Positions 1-6,316 of a stretch of DNA of 11,049 nt are shown in pieces. The notes under the pieces were generated by a model. That model saw only the letters and a list, made by a program, of their open reading frames with translations. It was not told the DNA's origin and ran no database searches. Numbering within the stretch: position 1 is the first letter of the stretch; each line of letters opens with the position of its first letter. The stretch spans positions 1 through 11,049 of the forward strand of contig DATCVR010000388.1 in assembly GCA_036566745.1 (NCBI GenBank), given 5' to 3'. Position numbers and translations under genes: made by a program. This stretch comes from DATCVR01 sp036566745. GTDB lineage: Bacteria; Actinomycetota; Actinomycetes; Jiangellales; Jiangellaceae.

Positions 1-822
1 GTACGGGGCGTCGCCGCCACGCAAGGACTCGGGCGCAGCCGGGGCGATCCCGATCGACGCGGGGTCGAAACGCTCCTCGGCGACCATGCTGTGGCCGACC
101 ACCCAGACCCGCGACGTCGTGGTGGTGGTCAGCTCGTCCAGCCCGTCGTCGCCCCGGAACACCAGCGCCGACACCCCCCGCGCGGCGAGCACGCCCGCGA
201 CGATCGCCGCCATCCGGGCGTCGGCGACGCCGACCGCCATGGCCGAGGGCCGGGCCGGGTTGGACAGCGGACCGAGGAAGTTGAACGTGGTGGGCACGCC
301 GAGCTCGCGACGCGCCACCGAGGTGAATCGATACGCGGGATGGAACACCGGCGCGAAGCAGAAGGTGATGCCGACCTCGTCCGCCAGCTCGCCGACCCGC
401 TCCGGGGCGAGGTCGAGCGGGATGCCGAGCTCCTCGAGCACGTCGGCGGCACCGCAGGCCGACGACGCGGCGCGGTTGCCGTGCTTGACCACCCGTGCAC
501 CTGCTCCGGCGGCGACCACGGCGGCCATGGTGGAGATGTTGACCGTGTGGGCGCGGTCGCCACCCGTGCCGACGATGTCGAGCGCGGCCCCGTCGACGGA
601 CAGGGGCGTGGCGCGGGCGTACATCGCCTGGGTCAGGCCCTCGACCTCGTCGACCGTCTCGCCCTTGGCACGCAGCGCGATCGCGAACCCGGCGATCTGG
701 GCGTCCGAGGCCTCGCCGGCCATGATCTGGTCCATCGCCCACGCGGTGGACTCGGCCGGGAGATCGCGTCGTTCGAGGAGTGCGCCGAGCACACTCGCCC
801 AGGTCTGCGGCTGATCGTTCAC
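1..822 (-). CDS. trpD: Anthranilate phosphoribosyltransferase, 3'-truncated by window edge
   Basis: TrpD transfers the phosphoribosyl group of PRPP to anthranilate, the second committed step of cytosolic tryptophan synthesis. The visible 274 residues begin NDQPQTWASVLGALL after a GTG start. They include the PRPP-binding GTGGD (85-89), the NIST motif (95-98), KHGNR (113-117) followed by the family's SACGAADVLEELG stretch, the LGVPTTFNFLGPLSNP block (about 174-189) and the metal-binding GDDGLDEL (224-231). The family is about 340-350 residues long, so roughly 70 C-terminal residues lie off the left edge. The start is supported by GAGAGG at 830-835, seven bases before the GTG; an alternative GTG six bases upstream hits a stop at once. 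The gene follows the receiver-like gene by 19 bp on the same strand, so the two may be co-transcribed. trpD beside divergent ctaE is a familiar actinobacterial order. No odd residue was seen. Confidence 0.96.
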   Translation of the reverse strand, partial: MNDQPQTWASVLGALLERRDLPAESTAWAMDQIMAGEASDAQIAGFAIALRAKGETVDEVEGLTQAMYARATPLSVDGAALDIVGTGGDRAHTVNISTMAAVVAAGAGARVVKHGNRAASSACGAADVLEELGIPLDLAPERVGELADEVGITFCFAPVFHPAYRFTSVARRELGVPTTFNFLGPLSNPARPSAMAVGVADARMAAIVAGVLAARGVSALVFRGDDGLDELTTTTTSRVWVVGHSMVAEERFDPASIGIAPAAPESLRGGDAPY

Positions 823-841
823 GGCACGGCCTCTCGGGACG

Positions 842-1261
842 TCAGGAGACGGCGGGCAACTCGGCAGCGCGGCGGCGCATGAGCTCGGCCACTGCCGTGG
901 CCAGCGCTATCGGGTCGAGCGGGTGCGACACGGCGGCCTCGGCCCGCGACCAGGTGGCGAGCCAGGCGTCCTGGGGCCGCCCGATGAGGACCAGGATGGG
1001 CGGAGCCTGGTAGATCTCTTCCTTCACCTGGCGGGCGATGCCCATGCCGCCCGCCGGCACGGCCTCGCCGTCGAGGATCGCGAGGTCGATGCCCCCCGCG
1101 TCGAGAGCCTTGATGACCGCGGCGTGGGTGGCGGTCTCGACGAACTCGACCCGCGGGAGGTCGGCCGCCGGACGCCGCCCGATGGCGAGGCGGACCTTCT
1201 CGCGGGTGACGCGGTCGTCGCTGTAGACGAGGATCGTCATCGTCGGCTCAGAGCTGCTCAT
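842..1261 (-). CDS. Single-domain response-regulator receiver-like protein (degenerate switch residues)
   Basis: This 139-residue protein looks like one CheY-like receiver domain with no output domain. The acidic pair is D15-D16 (LVYSDD), the presumed phosphoacceptor is D64 (DLAILDGE), and a PPILVLIGRP strand (87-96) and HPLDP (113-117) occupy the usual beta4 and beta5 positions. Two conserved switch positions look altered: the beta4 Thr/Ser is Ile93/Gly94, and the Lys of the usual KPF/KPL motif is His113. It may therefore signal atypically or act without phosphorylation. The ATG at 1261 has GAGGA at 1268-1272, six bases away; an internal Met (codon 8, at 1240) is a less supported start. It lies just upstream of trpD on the same strand and is divergent from ctaE across 141 bp. 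No histidine kinase is nearby. The receiver fold is fairly sure, the function unknown. Confidence 0.8.
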   Translation of the reverse strand: MSSSEPTMTILVYSDDRVTREKVRLAIGRRPAADLPRVEFVETATHAAVIKALDAGGIDLAILDGEAVPAGGMGIARQVKEEIYQAPPILVLIGRPQDAWLATWSRAEAAVSHPLDPIALATAVAELMRRRAAELPAVS

Positions 1262-1375
1262 CCGTCGTCCTCGCTGGGCAGGTGTCAAGGGAGGCGTGGG
1301 GTGGGAGGATGCCCACCTCACGAGTCGCCCCGATCGTAGCGGGACACGCCGACACGACGGGATTTCGGGGGCGGG

Positions 1376-1404
1376 TCGTGCTCGGGAAGGACGACCGACA
1401 TAAT
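1376..1404 (+). promoter_or_regulatory. Candidate leaderless promoter for ctaE
   Basis: CATAAT at 1399-1404 resembles a -10 element and is preceded by TCGTGC (1376-1381) with a 17 bp spacer. Exactly seven bases separate CATAAT from an in-frame GTG at 1412, the geometry of a leaderless actinobacterial transcript. The element overlaps the ATG at 1403, so it conflicts with that start. The -35 match is weak. Confidence 0.35.
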
Positions 1405-2050
1405 GACGAACGTGGCTTCTGCAACCGCACTCGATGCTGCCCACCCTCAGGCGCCCCAACGGCCCAACATGGTCTCCGTGGGCACCATCGTGTGGCTGTC
1501 CAGCGAGCTGATGTTCTTCGCGGCGCTGTTCGCGATCTACTTCACGCTCCGGTCCAACGCACCAGCGCTCTGGGACGAGAAGTCCGAGCTGCTCAACGTG
1601 CAGTTCTCGCTGCTCAACACCACGGTACTGGTGTTGTCGTCGGTCACCTGCCAGCTGGGCGTCCTGCGCGCCGAGCGCGGCCAGGTGGGCCGGCTGGGCA
1701 GCGTCTGGCAGGTGGGCAAGTGGGGGCTGCGCGAGTGGTTCGTGCTGACCTTCCTCATGGGCGCGTTCTTCATCGGCGGCCAGGTGTACGAGTACGCCGA
1801 GCTCGCCATGCACGAGGGCCTCACGCTGTCCAGTGACCCCTACGGCTCGATCTTCTATCTGGCCACGGGCTTCCACGGCTTGCACGTCACCCTCGGCCTG
1901 ATCGCCTTCCTGCTGGTGCTGGGCCGCACGTTCATGACGCGGCGGTTCACCCACGAGCAGGCCACCAGCGCCATCGTCGTGTCCTACTACTGGCACTTCG
2001 TCGACGTCGTATGGATCGCCCTGTTCCTCACCATCTACGTGGTCAAGTGA
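1403..2050 (+). CDS. ctaE: Cytochrome c oxidase subunit III (aa3-type)
   Basis: This is subunit III of the aa3 heme-copper oxidase, an integral membrane subunit that stabilises the catalytic subunit and its proton uptake path. The 215 residues contain five predicted membrane segments (about 25-48, 70-88, 112-132, 150-174, 190-214), as expected for the short bacterial form. Family signatures are PNMVSVGTIVWLSSELMFF (21-39), GQVYE (126-130), FHGLHV (157-162) and YYWHFVDVVW (195-204). It is the first gene of the ctaE-qcrCAB cluster; qcrC starts 11 bp after its stop. The start is uncertain. The ATG at 1403 has GGAAGG about 12 bases upstream, a long spacing. A GTG at 1412 (codon 4) lies seven bases after a CATAAT box and could be a leaderless start, giving 212 residues. 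The first 20 residues are not conserved enough to decide. Confidence 0.97.
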   Translation: MTNVASATALDAAHPQAPQRPNMVSVGTIVWLSSELMFFAALFAIYFTLRSNAPALWDEKSELLNVQFSLLNTTVLVLSSVTCQLGVLRAERGQVGRLGSVWQVGKWGLREWFVLTFLMGAFFIGGQVYEYAELAMHEGLTLSSDPYGSIFYLATGFHGLHVTLGLIAFLLVLGRTFMTRRFTHEQATSAIVVSYYWHFVDVVWIALFLTIYVVK

Positions 2051-2061
2051 CGAGGAGAGAC

Positions 2062-2880
2062 GTGTCTTCCCTGTTGTCGACCCACCGCCGCCACCCGCTG
2101 GCAGCAGTGGTGGTTCTCCTCCTCGCGCTGTTCGCCTGCGGCGGCGCCTATGCCGCGCTCGCGCCGTCCAGCGAGGCCGACACCGCGTCCGCCACGTCCA
2201 CCCAGGTCGACGAGGGCCGCAAGCTCTTCGCCATCGGGTGCGCCAGCTGCCACGGCCTCGGCGGCGAGGGCCAGGTCCGCGACGACGGCACGGTACTCGG
2301 CCCGTCGCTCATCGGCGTGGGCGCCGCCTCGGTCGACTTCCAGGTCGGCACCGGCCGGATGCCCATGGCCGGCCCCGGCGCCCAGGCGCCCGCCAAGGAG
2401 GTCGCGTACAGCGACGAGCAGATCGCGTCCCTGGCCGCGTTCGTCGCCTCGCTCGCACCCGGCCCGGCGATCCCCGACGCCGACATGATCGACCCCAACG
2501 CCGAAGGCGTCGACGTCGCCCGCGGCGGCCTGCTCTTCCGTACCAACTGCGCGTCCTGCCACAACACCACCGGCCAGGGCGGAGCGCTCACGTACGGCAA
2601 GGAAGCCCCCAACCTCACCGGCGTCGAGCCCGAGCACATCTACGAGGCCATGATCACCGGGCCCCAGGCCATGCCGGTGTTCAACGACGACACGCTGACG
2701 CCGGAAGAGAAGCGCGACATCATCGCCTTCCTCGACTCCGTCCAGAACGAGCCCGACCCGGGTGGTCTCGGGATCGGCCGAGCCGGCCCCGTCTCCGAGG
2801 GCCTGTGGGGGTGGCTCGTCGGCATCGGCCTGCTGATCGGCTGCGCCGCGTGGATCGTGACGAGGTCGTCGAAGGCATGA
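2062..2880 (+). CDS. qcrC: Diheme cytochrome c subunit of menaquinol-cytochrome c reductase
   Basis: QcrC is the membrane-anchored diheme cytochrome c of the actinobacterial bc1-like complex. It carries electrons from the Rieske protein directly to the aa3 oxidase and replaces a soluble cytochrome c. The 272-residue product has an N-terminal membrane segment (about 12-34), a first c domain with CASCH at 60-64 and candidate Met ligands in GRMPM (98-102), and a second c domain with CASCH at 163-167 and AMPVF (203-207). A C-terminal anchor follows (about 248-266, ending in RSSKA). Both hemes should face outside. The GTG start was chosen because GAGGAGA lies three bases before it, leaving an 11 bp gap after ctaE; longer frames would run into ctaE. 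The stop overlaps the qcrA start in ATGA, suggesting translational coupling. Confidence 0.97.
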   Translation: MSSLLSTHRRHPLAAVVVLLLALFACGGAYAALAPSSEADTASATSTQVDEGRKLFAIGCASCHGLGGEGQVRDDGTVLGPSLIGVGAASVDFQVGTGRMPMAGPGAQAPAKEVAYSDEQIASLAAFVASLAPGPAIPDADMIDPNAEGVDVARGGLLFRTNCASCHNTTGQGGALTYGKEAPNLTGVEPEHIYEAMITGPQAMPVFNDDTLTPEEKRDIIAFLDSVQNEPDPGGLGIGRAGPVSEGLWGWLVGIGLLIGCAAWIVTRSSKA

Positions 2881-3956
2881 GCACACCGAAGAGTGAGGAC
2901 ATGAACCACCACGAGTCCGACTCGGCCTCCACCGAGGTCGAGCTGCGCGCCCCAGTGGGCGAACCGCTCCCCGATCCGGGGCAGCCGCACCATTCGCCGC
3001 GGCTGACCGACGTCGACCCGAAGGCCGGCCGTCGCGCCGAGCGCCAGGTGGCGGGCATGTTCGGCCTGGCGACCGTTCTCATGATCGCGTTCATCGTCGC
3101 GTACTTCGTGTTCCCCATCGAGGGCGACGCGGCCGATCACGGCGCGGTCGACGTCGGCGCCGTCCAGATCTCCAACCTCGCCCTCGGCCTCACCATCGGC
3201 CTGGCGCTGTTCCTCGTGGGTGCCGGCGCCGTCCAGTGGGCACGCTCGCTCATGACGAGCCCCGAGATCACCCAGGCACGTCACACGCTGCGCAGCGACG
3301 ACGACGTCCGGGAAGCAGCCCTCGCCGACTGGGACACCGGCGTCGAGGAGACCGGCTTCGGCCGTCGCAAGATGATCCGCAACTCGCTGCTGGGCGCGCT
3401 GGCCCTGCTGCCGCTGCCCGCGGTGGTCCTGCTGCGCGACCTCGGTCCGCTGCCGAGCAACGCCAAGGCCCACACGATCTGGGCCGAAGGCGTGCGGGTC
3501 CTCACCGACGTCACGTTCCAGCCGATCAAGGCCTCGCAGCTCGAGGTCGGCCAGCTGGTCAACACCATGCCGGCCACGTTCGAGGACCTCCCCGAGCACG
3601 GCCCCGCCCGAATCAACGAGCGGGCGAAGTCGCCGGTCATCCTGGTCCGAATGCGCCCCGAGGACATCACGCCCGCCCCCGGTCGCGAGAACTGGAACGT
3701 CGACGGCATCCTGGCCTACTCGAAGATCTGCACCCACGTCGGCTGCCCGATCAGCCTCTACGAGCAGACCACCCACCACCTGCTCTGCCCGTGCCACCAG
3801 TCGACCTTCGACCTCGCCGACAACGGCAAGGTCATCTTCGGCCCGGCCGCGCGTAACCTCCCGCAGCTGCCCCTGGCAGTCGACGACGAGGGCTACCTGA
3901 TCGCGCAGAGCGACTTCACCGAGCCCGTCGGGCCGAGTTACTGGGAGCGCGGATGA
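2877..3956 (+). CDS. qcrA: Rieske iron-sulfur subunit of menaquinol-cytochrome c reductase
   Basis: QcrA carries the 2Fe-2S cluster that takes the first electron from menaquinol at the Qo site and hands it to QcrC. The 359-residue protein has the extended actinobacterial form. A hydrophilic, His- and Pro-rich N-terminus (1-50) is followed by hydrophobic segments at about 60-80, 98-118 and 169-187, the last preceded by a GRRKMIRNS basic stretch. The Rieske domain comes after these. Cluster motifs are CTHVGC (285-290) and CPCHQSTF (304-311). Ligands should be C285, H287, C304 and H307, with a C290-C306 disulfide. FGPAARNLPQLPL (321-333) is the typical Rieske end. The start at 2877 overlaps the qcrC stop; a second in-frame Met at codon 9 is possible. 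The stop overlaps the qcrB start (ATGA). Everything needed for function is present. Confidence 0.97.
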   Translation: MSTPKSEDMNHHESDSASTEVELRAPVGEPLPDPGQPHHSPRLTDVDPKAGRRAERQVAGMFGLATVLMIAFIVAYFVFPIEGDAADHGAVDVGAVQISNLALGLTIGLALFLVGAGAVQWARSLMTSPEITQARHTLRSDDDVREAALADWDTGVEETGFGRRKMIRNSLLGALALLPLPAVVLLRDLGPLPSNAKAHTIWAEGVRVLTDVTFQPIKASQLEVGQLVNTMPATFEDLPEHGPARINERAKSPVILVRMRPEDITPAPGRENWNVDGILAYSKICTHVGCPISLYEQTTHHLLCPCHQSTFDLADNGKVIFGPAARNLPQLPLAVDDEGYLIAQSDFTEPVGPSYWERG

Positions 3957-5608
3957 GCGCCATCGTCAACGGTGCCGGGAAGGTCGTCGACTTCGTCGAC
4001 CAGCGGATCACCGCCTCCAACTGGCTGAAGCGGAACATCCGCAAGGTCTTCCCCGACCACTGGTCGTTCCTGCTGGGCGAGATCGCGCTGTTCAGCTTCA
4101 TCCTGCTGCTGCTGTCGGGTGTGTTCCTCACGCTGTGGTTCAAGCCCTCGATGGCCCACGTCGTCTACGAAGGCGCCTACACGCCGCTGCGCGGCATCGG
4201 GATGTCCGAGGCGTTCGCGTCCACCCTCGACCTCTCGTTCGAGGTGCGCGGCGGCCTGCTGGTCCGCCAGATCCACCACTGGGCGGCGCTGCTCTTCCTG
4301 GCGGCCATGTCGGTCCACATGCTGCGCATCTTCTTCACCGGCGCGTTCCGCAAGCCGCGTGAGATGAACTGGCTCATCGGCGTGGTGCTGCTCGTGCTGG
4401 GCGTGGCCGCCGGCTTCACCGGGTACTCCCTGCCGGACGACCTGCTGTCGGGCACCGGCCTCCGCATCATCGAGGGCGGCATGCTCGCCATCCCGGTGGT
4501 CGGCACGTACCTCTCGTCGTTCCTGTTCGGTGGCGAGTACCCCGGCGACGACATCCTCTCCCGGCTGTTCAGCCTGCACATCCTGCTGATCCCGGGCCTG
4601 ATCCTGGCCCTGGTGACCGCCCACCTGATGATGCTCTGGTACCAGAAGCACACCCAGTGGGGCGGTCCCGGCAAGACCGACAAGAACGTCGAAGGCGCGC
4701 CGTTCTTCCCGGTGTACGTCGCGAAGGCGGGCGGGTTCAACTTCATCGTCTTCGGCGTCATCGTGCTGATGGCGGCCACCATCCAGATCAACCCGGTGTG
4801 GCTGTGGGGCCCGTACGACCCCTCGCAGGTCAGCGCCGGCACCCAGCCCGACTGGTACGTCGGGTTCCTCGACGGTGCGCTGCGGGTGATGCCCAACTGG
4901 GAGATCACGGCGTTCGGGTTCACGTTCAGTCCGAACGTCCTGGTGCCCGCCATCCTGCTGCCAGGGCTGATCCTCACCCCGTTGGCGCTGTACCCGTGGC
5001 TCGAACAGAAGGCCACGGGCGACCGGCGCGAGCACCACATCCTCGACCGGCCGCGCAACGTCCCGGTGCGCACCGGGATCGGCGCCGCGTTCATCACCTT
5101 CTACCTGCTGCTCTGGATCGCCGGCGGTAACGACTTCTTCGCCACGGTGCTCCACATCCCGGTCAACTGGATCACCAGGTTCGTTCAGGTCGGCATCTTC
5201 GTCCTGCCGCCACTGGCGTTCTGGGCGACCAAACGGCTCTGCCTCGGCCTGCAGCGCCGCGATCGCGACAAGGTGATGCACGGACGCGAGACCGGCGTGG
5301 TCATGGTGAGCCCCGAGGGCGAGTTCTCCGAGCTGCACGCCCCGCTGTCGAAGTACGACGCCTACGCGTTGACGGCCCACCCGCGGCTCGAGCCCTTCGA
5401 CCCGGGTCCGGCCACCGACGCCAACGGGATCCCGAACCCGGCGTATCGCGCCAACCGGCAGCGGGCCCGCCTCTCGCGCTTCTACTTCGGCGACATCGTG
5501 CAGAAACCCACGGCGCGCGAACTCGAGGCGGCGCACCACGATGGCCAGCACGAGGCGATCGGCGAGGCCGACACCGACCGCGACCAGCTCACGAGCGGTC
5601 AGCAGTAG
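3953..5608 (+). CDS. qcrB: Cytochrome b subunit of menaquinol-cytochrome c reductase
   Basis: QcrB is the membrane core of the bc complex. It holds two b hemes and the quinol oxidation and reduction sites. The 551-residue protein begins with a basic amphipathic stretch and has about eight membrane segments up to residue 430. Candidate heme ligands are the His of QIHHWAALL (106-114), H122 (SVHMLRIF), H209 (SLHILLIP) and H224 (TAHLMM). The Qo loop reads PDWY (299-302), the actinobacterial variant of PEWY. A soluble tail of about 120 residues, rich in charge and ending LTSGQQ, is typical of actinobacterial QcrB. The start overlaps the qcrA stop (ATGA) with GGGAG five bases upstream. It is the last gene of the cluster, followed nine bases later by a strong hairpin. 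Its last 20 bases overlap the convergent SRPBCC gene. Confidence 0.97.
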   Translation: MSAIVNGAGKVVDFVDQRITASNWLKRNIRKVFPDHWSFLLGEIALFSFILLLLSGVFLTLWFKPSMAHVVYEGAYTPLRGIGMSEAFASTLDLSFEVRGGLLVRQIHHWAALLFLAAMSVHMLRIFFTGAFRKPREMNWLIGVVLLVLGVAAGFTGYSLPDDLLSGTGLRIIEGGMLAIPVVGTYLSSFLFGGEYPGDDILSRLFSLHILLIPGLILALVTAHLMMLWYQKHTQWGGPGKTDKNVEGAPFFPVYVAKAGGFNFIVFGVIVLMAATIQINPVWLWGPYDPSQVSAGTQPDWYVGFLDGALRVMPNWEITAFGFTFSPNVLVPAILLPGLILTPLALYPWLEQKATGDRREHHILDRPRNVPVRTGIGAAFITFYLLLWIAGGNDFFATVLHIPVNWITRFVQVGIFVLPPLAFWATKRLCLGLQRRDRDKVMHGRETGVVMVSPEGEFSELHAPLSKYDAYALTAHPRLEPFDPGPATDANGIPNPAYRANRQRARLSRFYFGDIVQKPTARELEAAHHDGQHEAIGEADTDRDQLTSGQQ

Positions 5609-6179
5609 TTCCAGACGAACGCCCCGGGCCGACATCGTCGGCTCGGGGCGTTTCGTATGTCGGGGCACTCGTCGTGGTCCGCGGTCCGACGCTTGTCGTG
5701 GCGCCTGGCGCGGAACTCGCGGCAGTCGCCAGCGCGCGGTTGAGCCCGCGCTCGCCGCCGCGCATCGCCACGTCGTGGCCCCAGCGGAACACCGGAGCCA
5801 GCACCGGCGCGACGACGTTCATCCACCGCTTCGAGGTGACCACCTGCCAGGTGACGTCGAGCCGAGTCCCGTCGCCGTCGGCCTCGAAGACCGCCCTCCC
5901 CTCCCCCGCGAGATCGCCGGTGGCGGTGAGCTCGACGTGATGTCCGGCCTCGGCCGCGGTGACCGTGAGCTCGAAGGTCAAGGCGTATCCGATCGGGCTG
6001 CCCCAGGTGCAGACCGCCGAGCTGCCCACGAGGCCCGCGGCGGGCCGGACCTCGATATGCCGGAGCTGGGGCCACCAGGTGCGCCATTGCTGCCCCGGCG
6101 CGGTCAGGAAGTCCCAGCAGAGCTGGACCGGAGCGTCGAGGCGCCACACGGAATGGAAGGCGTAACGCTGCGGCCGCAC
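5589..6179 (-). CDS. SRPBCC-fold (polyketide cyclase/START-like) protein
   Basis: The 196-residue product has the look of a small SRPBCC hydrophobic-ligand-binding protein. An N-terminal strand and helix (FHSVWRLDAPVQLCWDFLTAP, 8-28) are followed by WRTWWPQLRHIEV (32-44), alternating beta strands to about 115 (TRLDVTWQVV at 105-114) and a C-terminal helix (about 118-151, NVVAPVLAPVFRWGHDVAMR). The ligand is unknown; the family includes cyclases, dehydratases and lipid binders. From about residue 155 the sequence becomes a Ser/Thr/Pro-rich tail that looks unconserved and is encoded partly by the qcrB terminator. The GTG start is the first possible one because a stop lies four codons upstream. 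It lacks a spaced ribosome site but sits six bases after a TAGGCT box, so the mRNA is probably leaderless. The fold is likely; its role is unknown. Confidence 0.82.
   Translation of the reverse strand: MRPQRYAFHSVWRLDAPVQLCWDFLTAPGQQWRTWWPQLRHIEVRPAAGLVGSSAVCTWGSPIGYALTFELTVTAAEAGHHVELTATGDLAGEGRAVFEADGDGTRLDVTWQVVTSKRWMNVVAPVLAPVFRWGHDVAMRGGERGLNRALATAASSAPGATTSVGPRTTTSAPTYETPRADDVGPGRSSGTTADRS
5618..5652 (+). terminator. Intrinsic-type terminator of the ctaE-qcrCAB cluster
   Basis: Two 16-base arms (5618-5633 and 5637-5652) pair completely around an ATC loop, with a single G-U wobble in the plus-strand RNA. The stem begins AACGCCCCG and closes CGGGGCGTT. A short TTTCGTAT follows, a modest U-tract as is common in GC-rich genomes. 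It begins nine bases after the qcrB stop. The same DNA encodes residues of the convergent SRPBCC gene. Read on the minus strand, the stem has one mismatch (C-A) and a weaker tail. Confidence 0.85.
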
Positions 6180-6185
6180 CTCGTC

Positions 6186-6191
6186 AGCCTA
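6186..6191 (-). promoter_or_regulatory. -10 element of a leaderless promoter for the SRPBCC gene
   Basis: On the minus strand TAGGCT lies with six bases between it and the GTG start at 6179, placing the predicted transcription start on the start codon itself. No convincing -35 hexamer is visible upstream. The lack of a usable ribosome site upstream of this GTG supports leaderless translation. Confidence 0.5.
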
Positions 6192-6235
6192 TGCGGCGGA
6201 GAGACGAACGAGGACGGACCAGGCTCGAACCCCAC

Positions 6236-6265
6236 TTGTGCGGCGAGAGCGGGCACCGCTAGACT
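6236..6265 (+). promoter_or_regulatory. Sigma-70-type promoter of the DUF2695-like gene
   Basis: TTGTGC (6236-6241) and TAGACT (6260-6265) are separated by 18 bp. TAGACT is a strong actinobacterial -10 sequence. The predicted start near 6272 gives a leader of about 45 bases. A LexA-like box begins right at the end of the -10, and an inverted repeat covers the first part of the leader. Confidence 0.65.
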
Positions 6266-6280
6266 CGAACACCTGTACGA
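6265..6280 (+). promoter_or_regulatory. Candidate LexA (SOS) box
   Basis: The sequence TCGAACACCTGTACGA resembles the Gram-positive/actinobacterial LexA box (CGAAC, four bases, GTTCG). The left half-site is perfect, the right half reads GTACG with one mismatch, and one central position also departs from the extended consensus. Its place directly after the -10 is where a repressor would block initiation. Binding is inferred from sequence only. Confidence 0.4.
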
Positions 6281-6296
6281 ACGCCAAGATTCGTAC
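6275..6296. repeat. Inverted repeat GTACGAA-N8-TTCGTAC
   Basis: The two 7-base arms (6275-6281 and 6290-6296) are perfect inverted copies with an 8-base spacer. The repeat lies in the predicted first 25 bases of the DUF2695-like transcript and shares its left arm with the LexA-like box. It could be an operator or a small 5' leader stem. Confidence 0.55.
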
Positions 6297-6316
6297 GCCC
6301 TTCTCTGGAGGTCCCG

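Noticed and set aside
1283..1288. Perfect TTGACA on the minus strand as -35 for the receiver-like gene
   Set aside because: The hexamer 17 bases downstream (ACGGAT) overlaps the start codon and is a poor -10, which would put the transcript start inside the gene.
1262..1996. N-terminal extension of the receiver-like frame antisense to ctaE
   Set aside because: The receiver fold begins right after the ATG at 1261, which has a good ribosome site; the upstream part is a shadow of ctaE.
2128..2139. Possible lipobox (LFAC) in the QcrC N-terminus
   Set aside because: Phe at the -2 position is atypical, and the protein is already anchored by N- and C-terminal membrane segments as usual for the family.
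2035..2886. Long open frame antisense to qcrC
   Set aside because: GC-rich third positions keep antisense frames open. The translation is low-complexity (Gly, Asp, Ala, Val-rich) and the plus strand holds a clear diheme cytochrome.
3938..5668. Very long open frame antisense to qcrB
   Set aside because: It mirrors the codons of a strongly conserved cytochrome b gene and has a repetitive charged composition with no recognisable domain.
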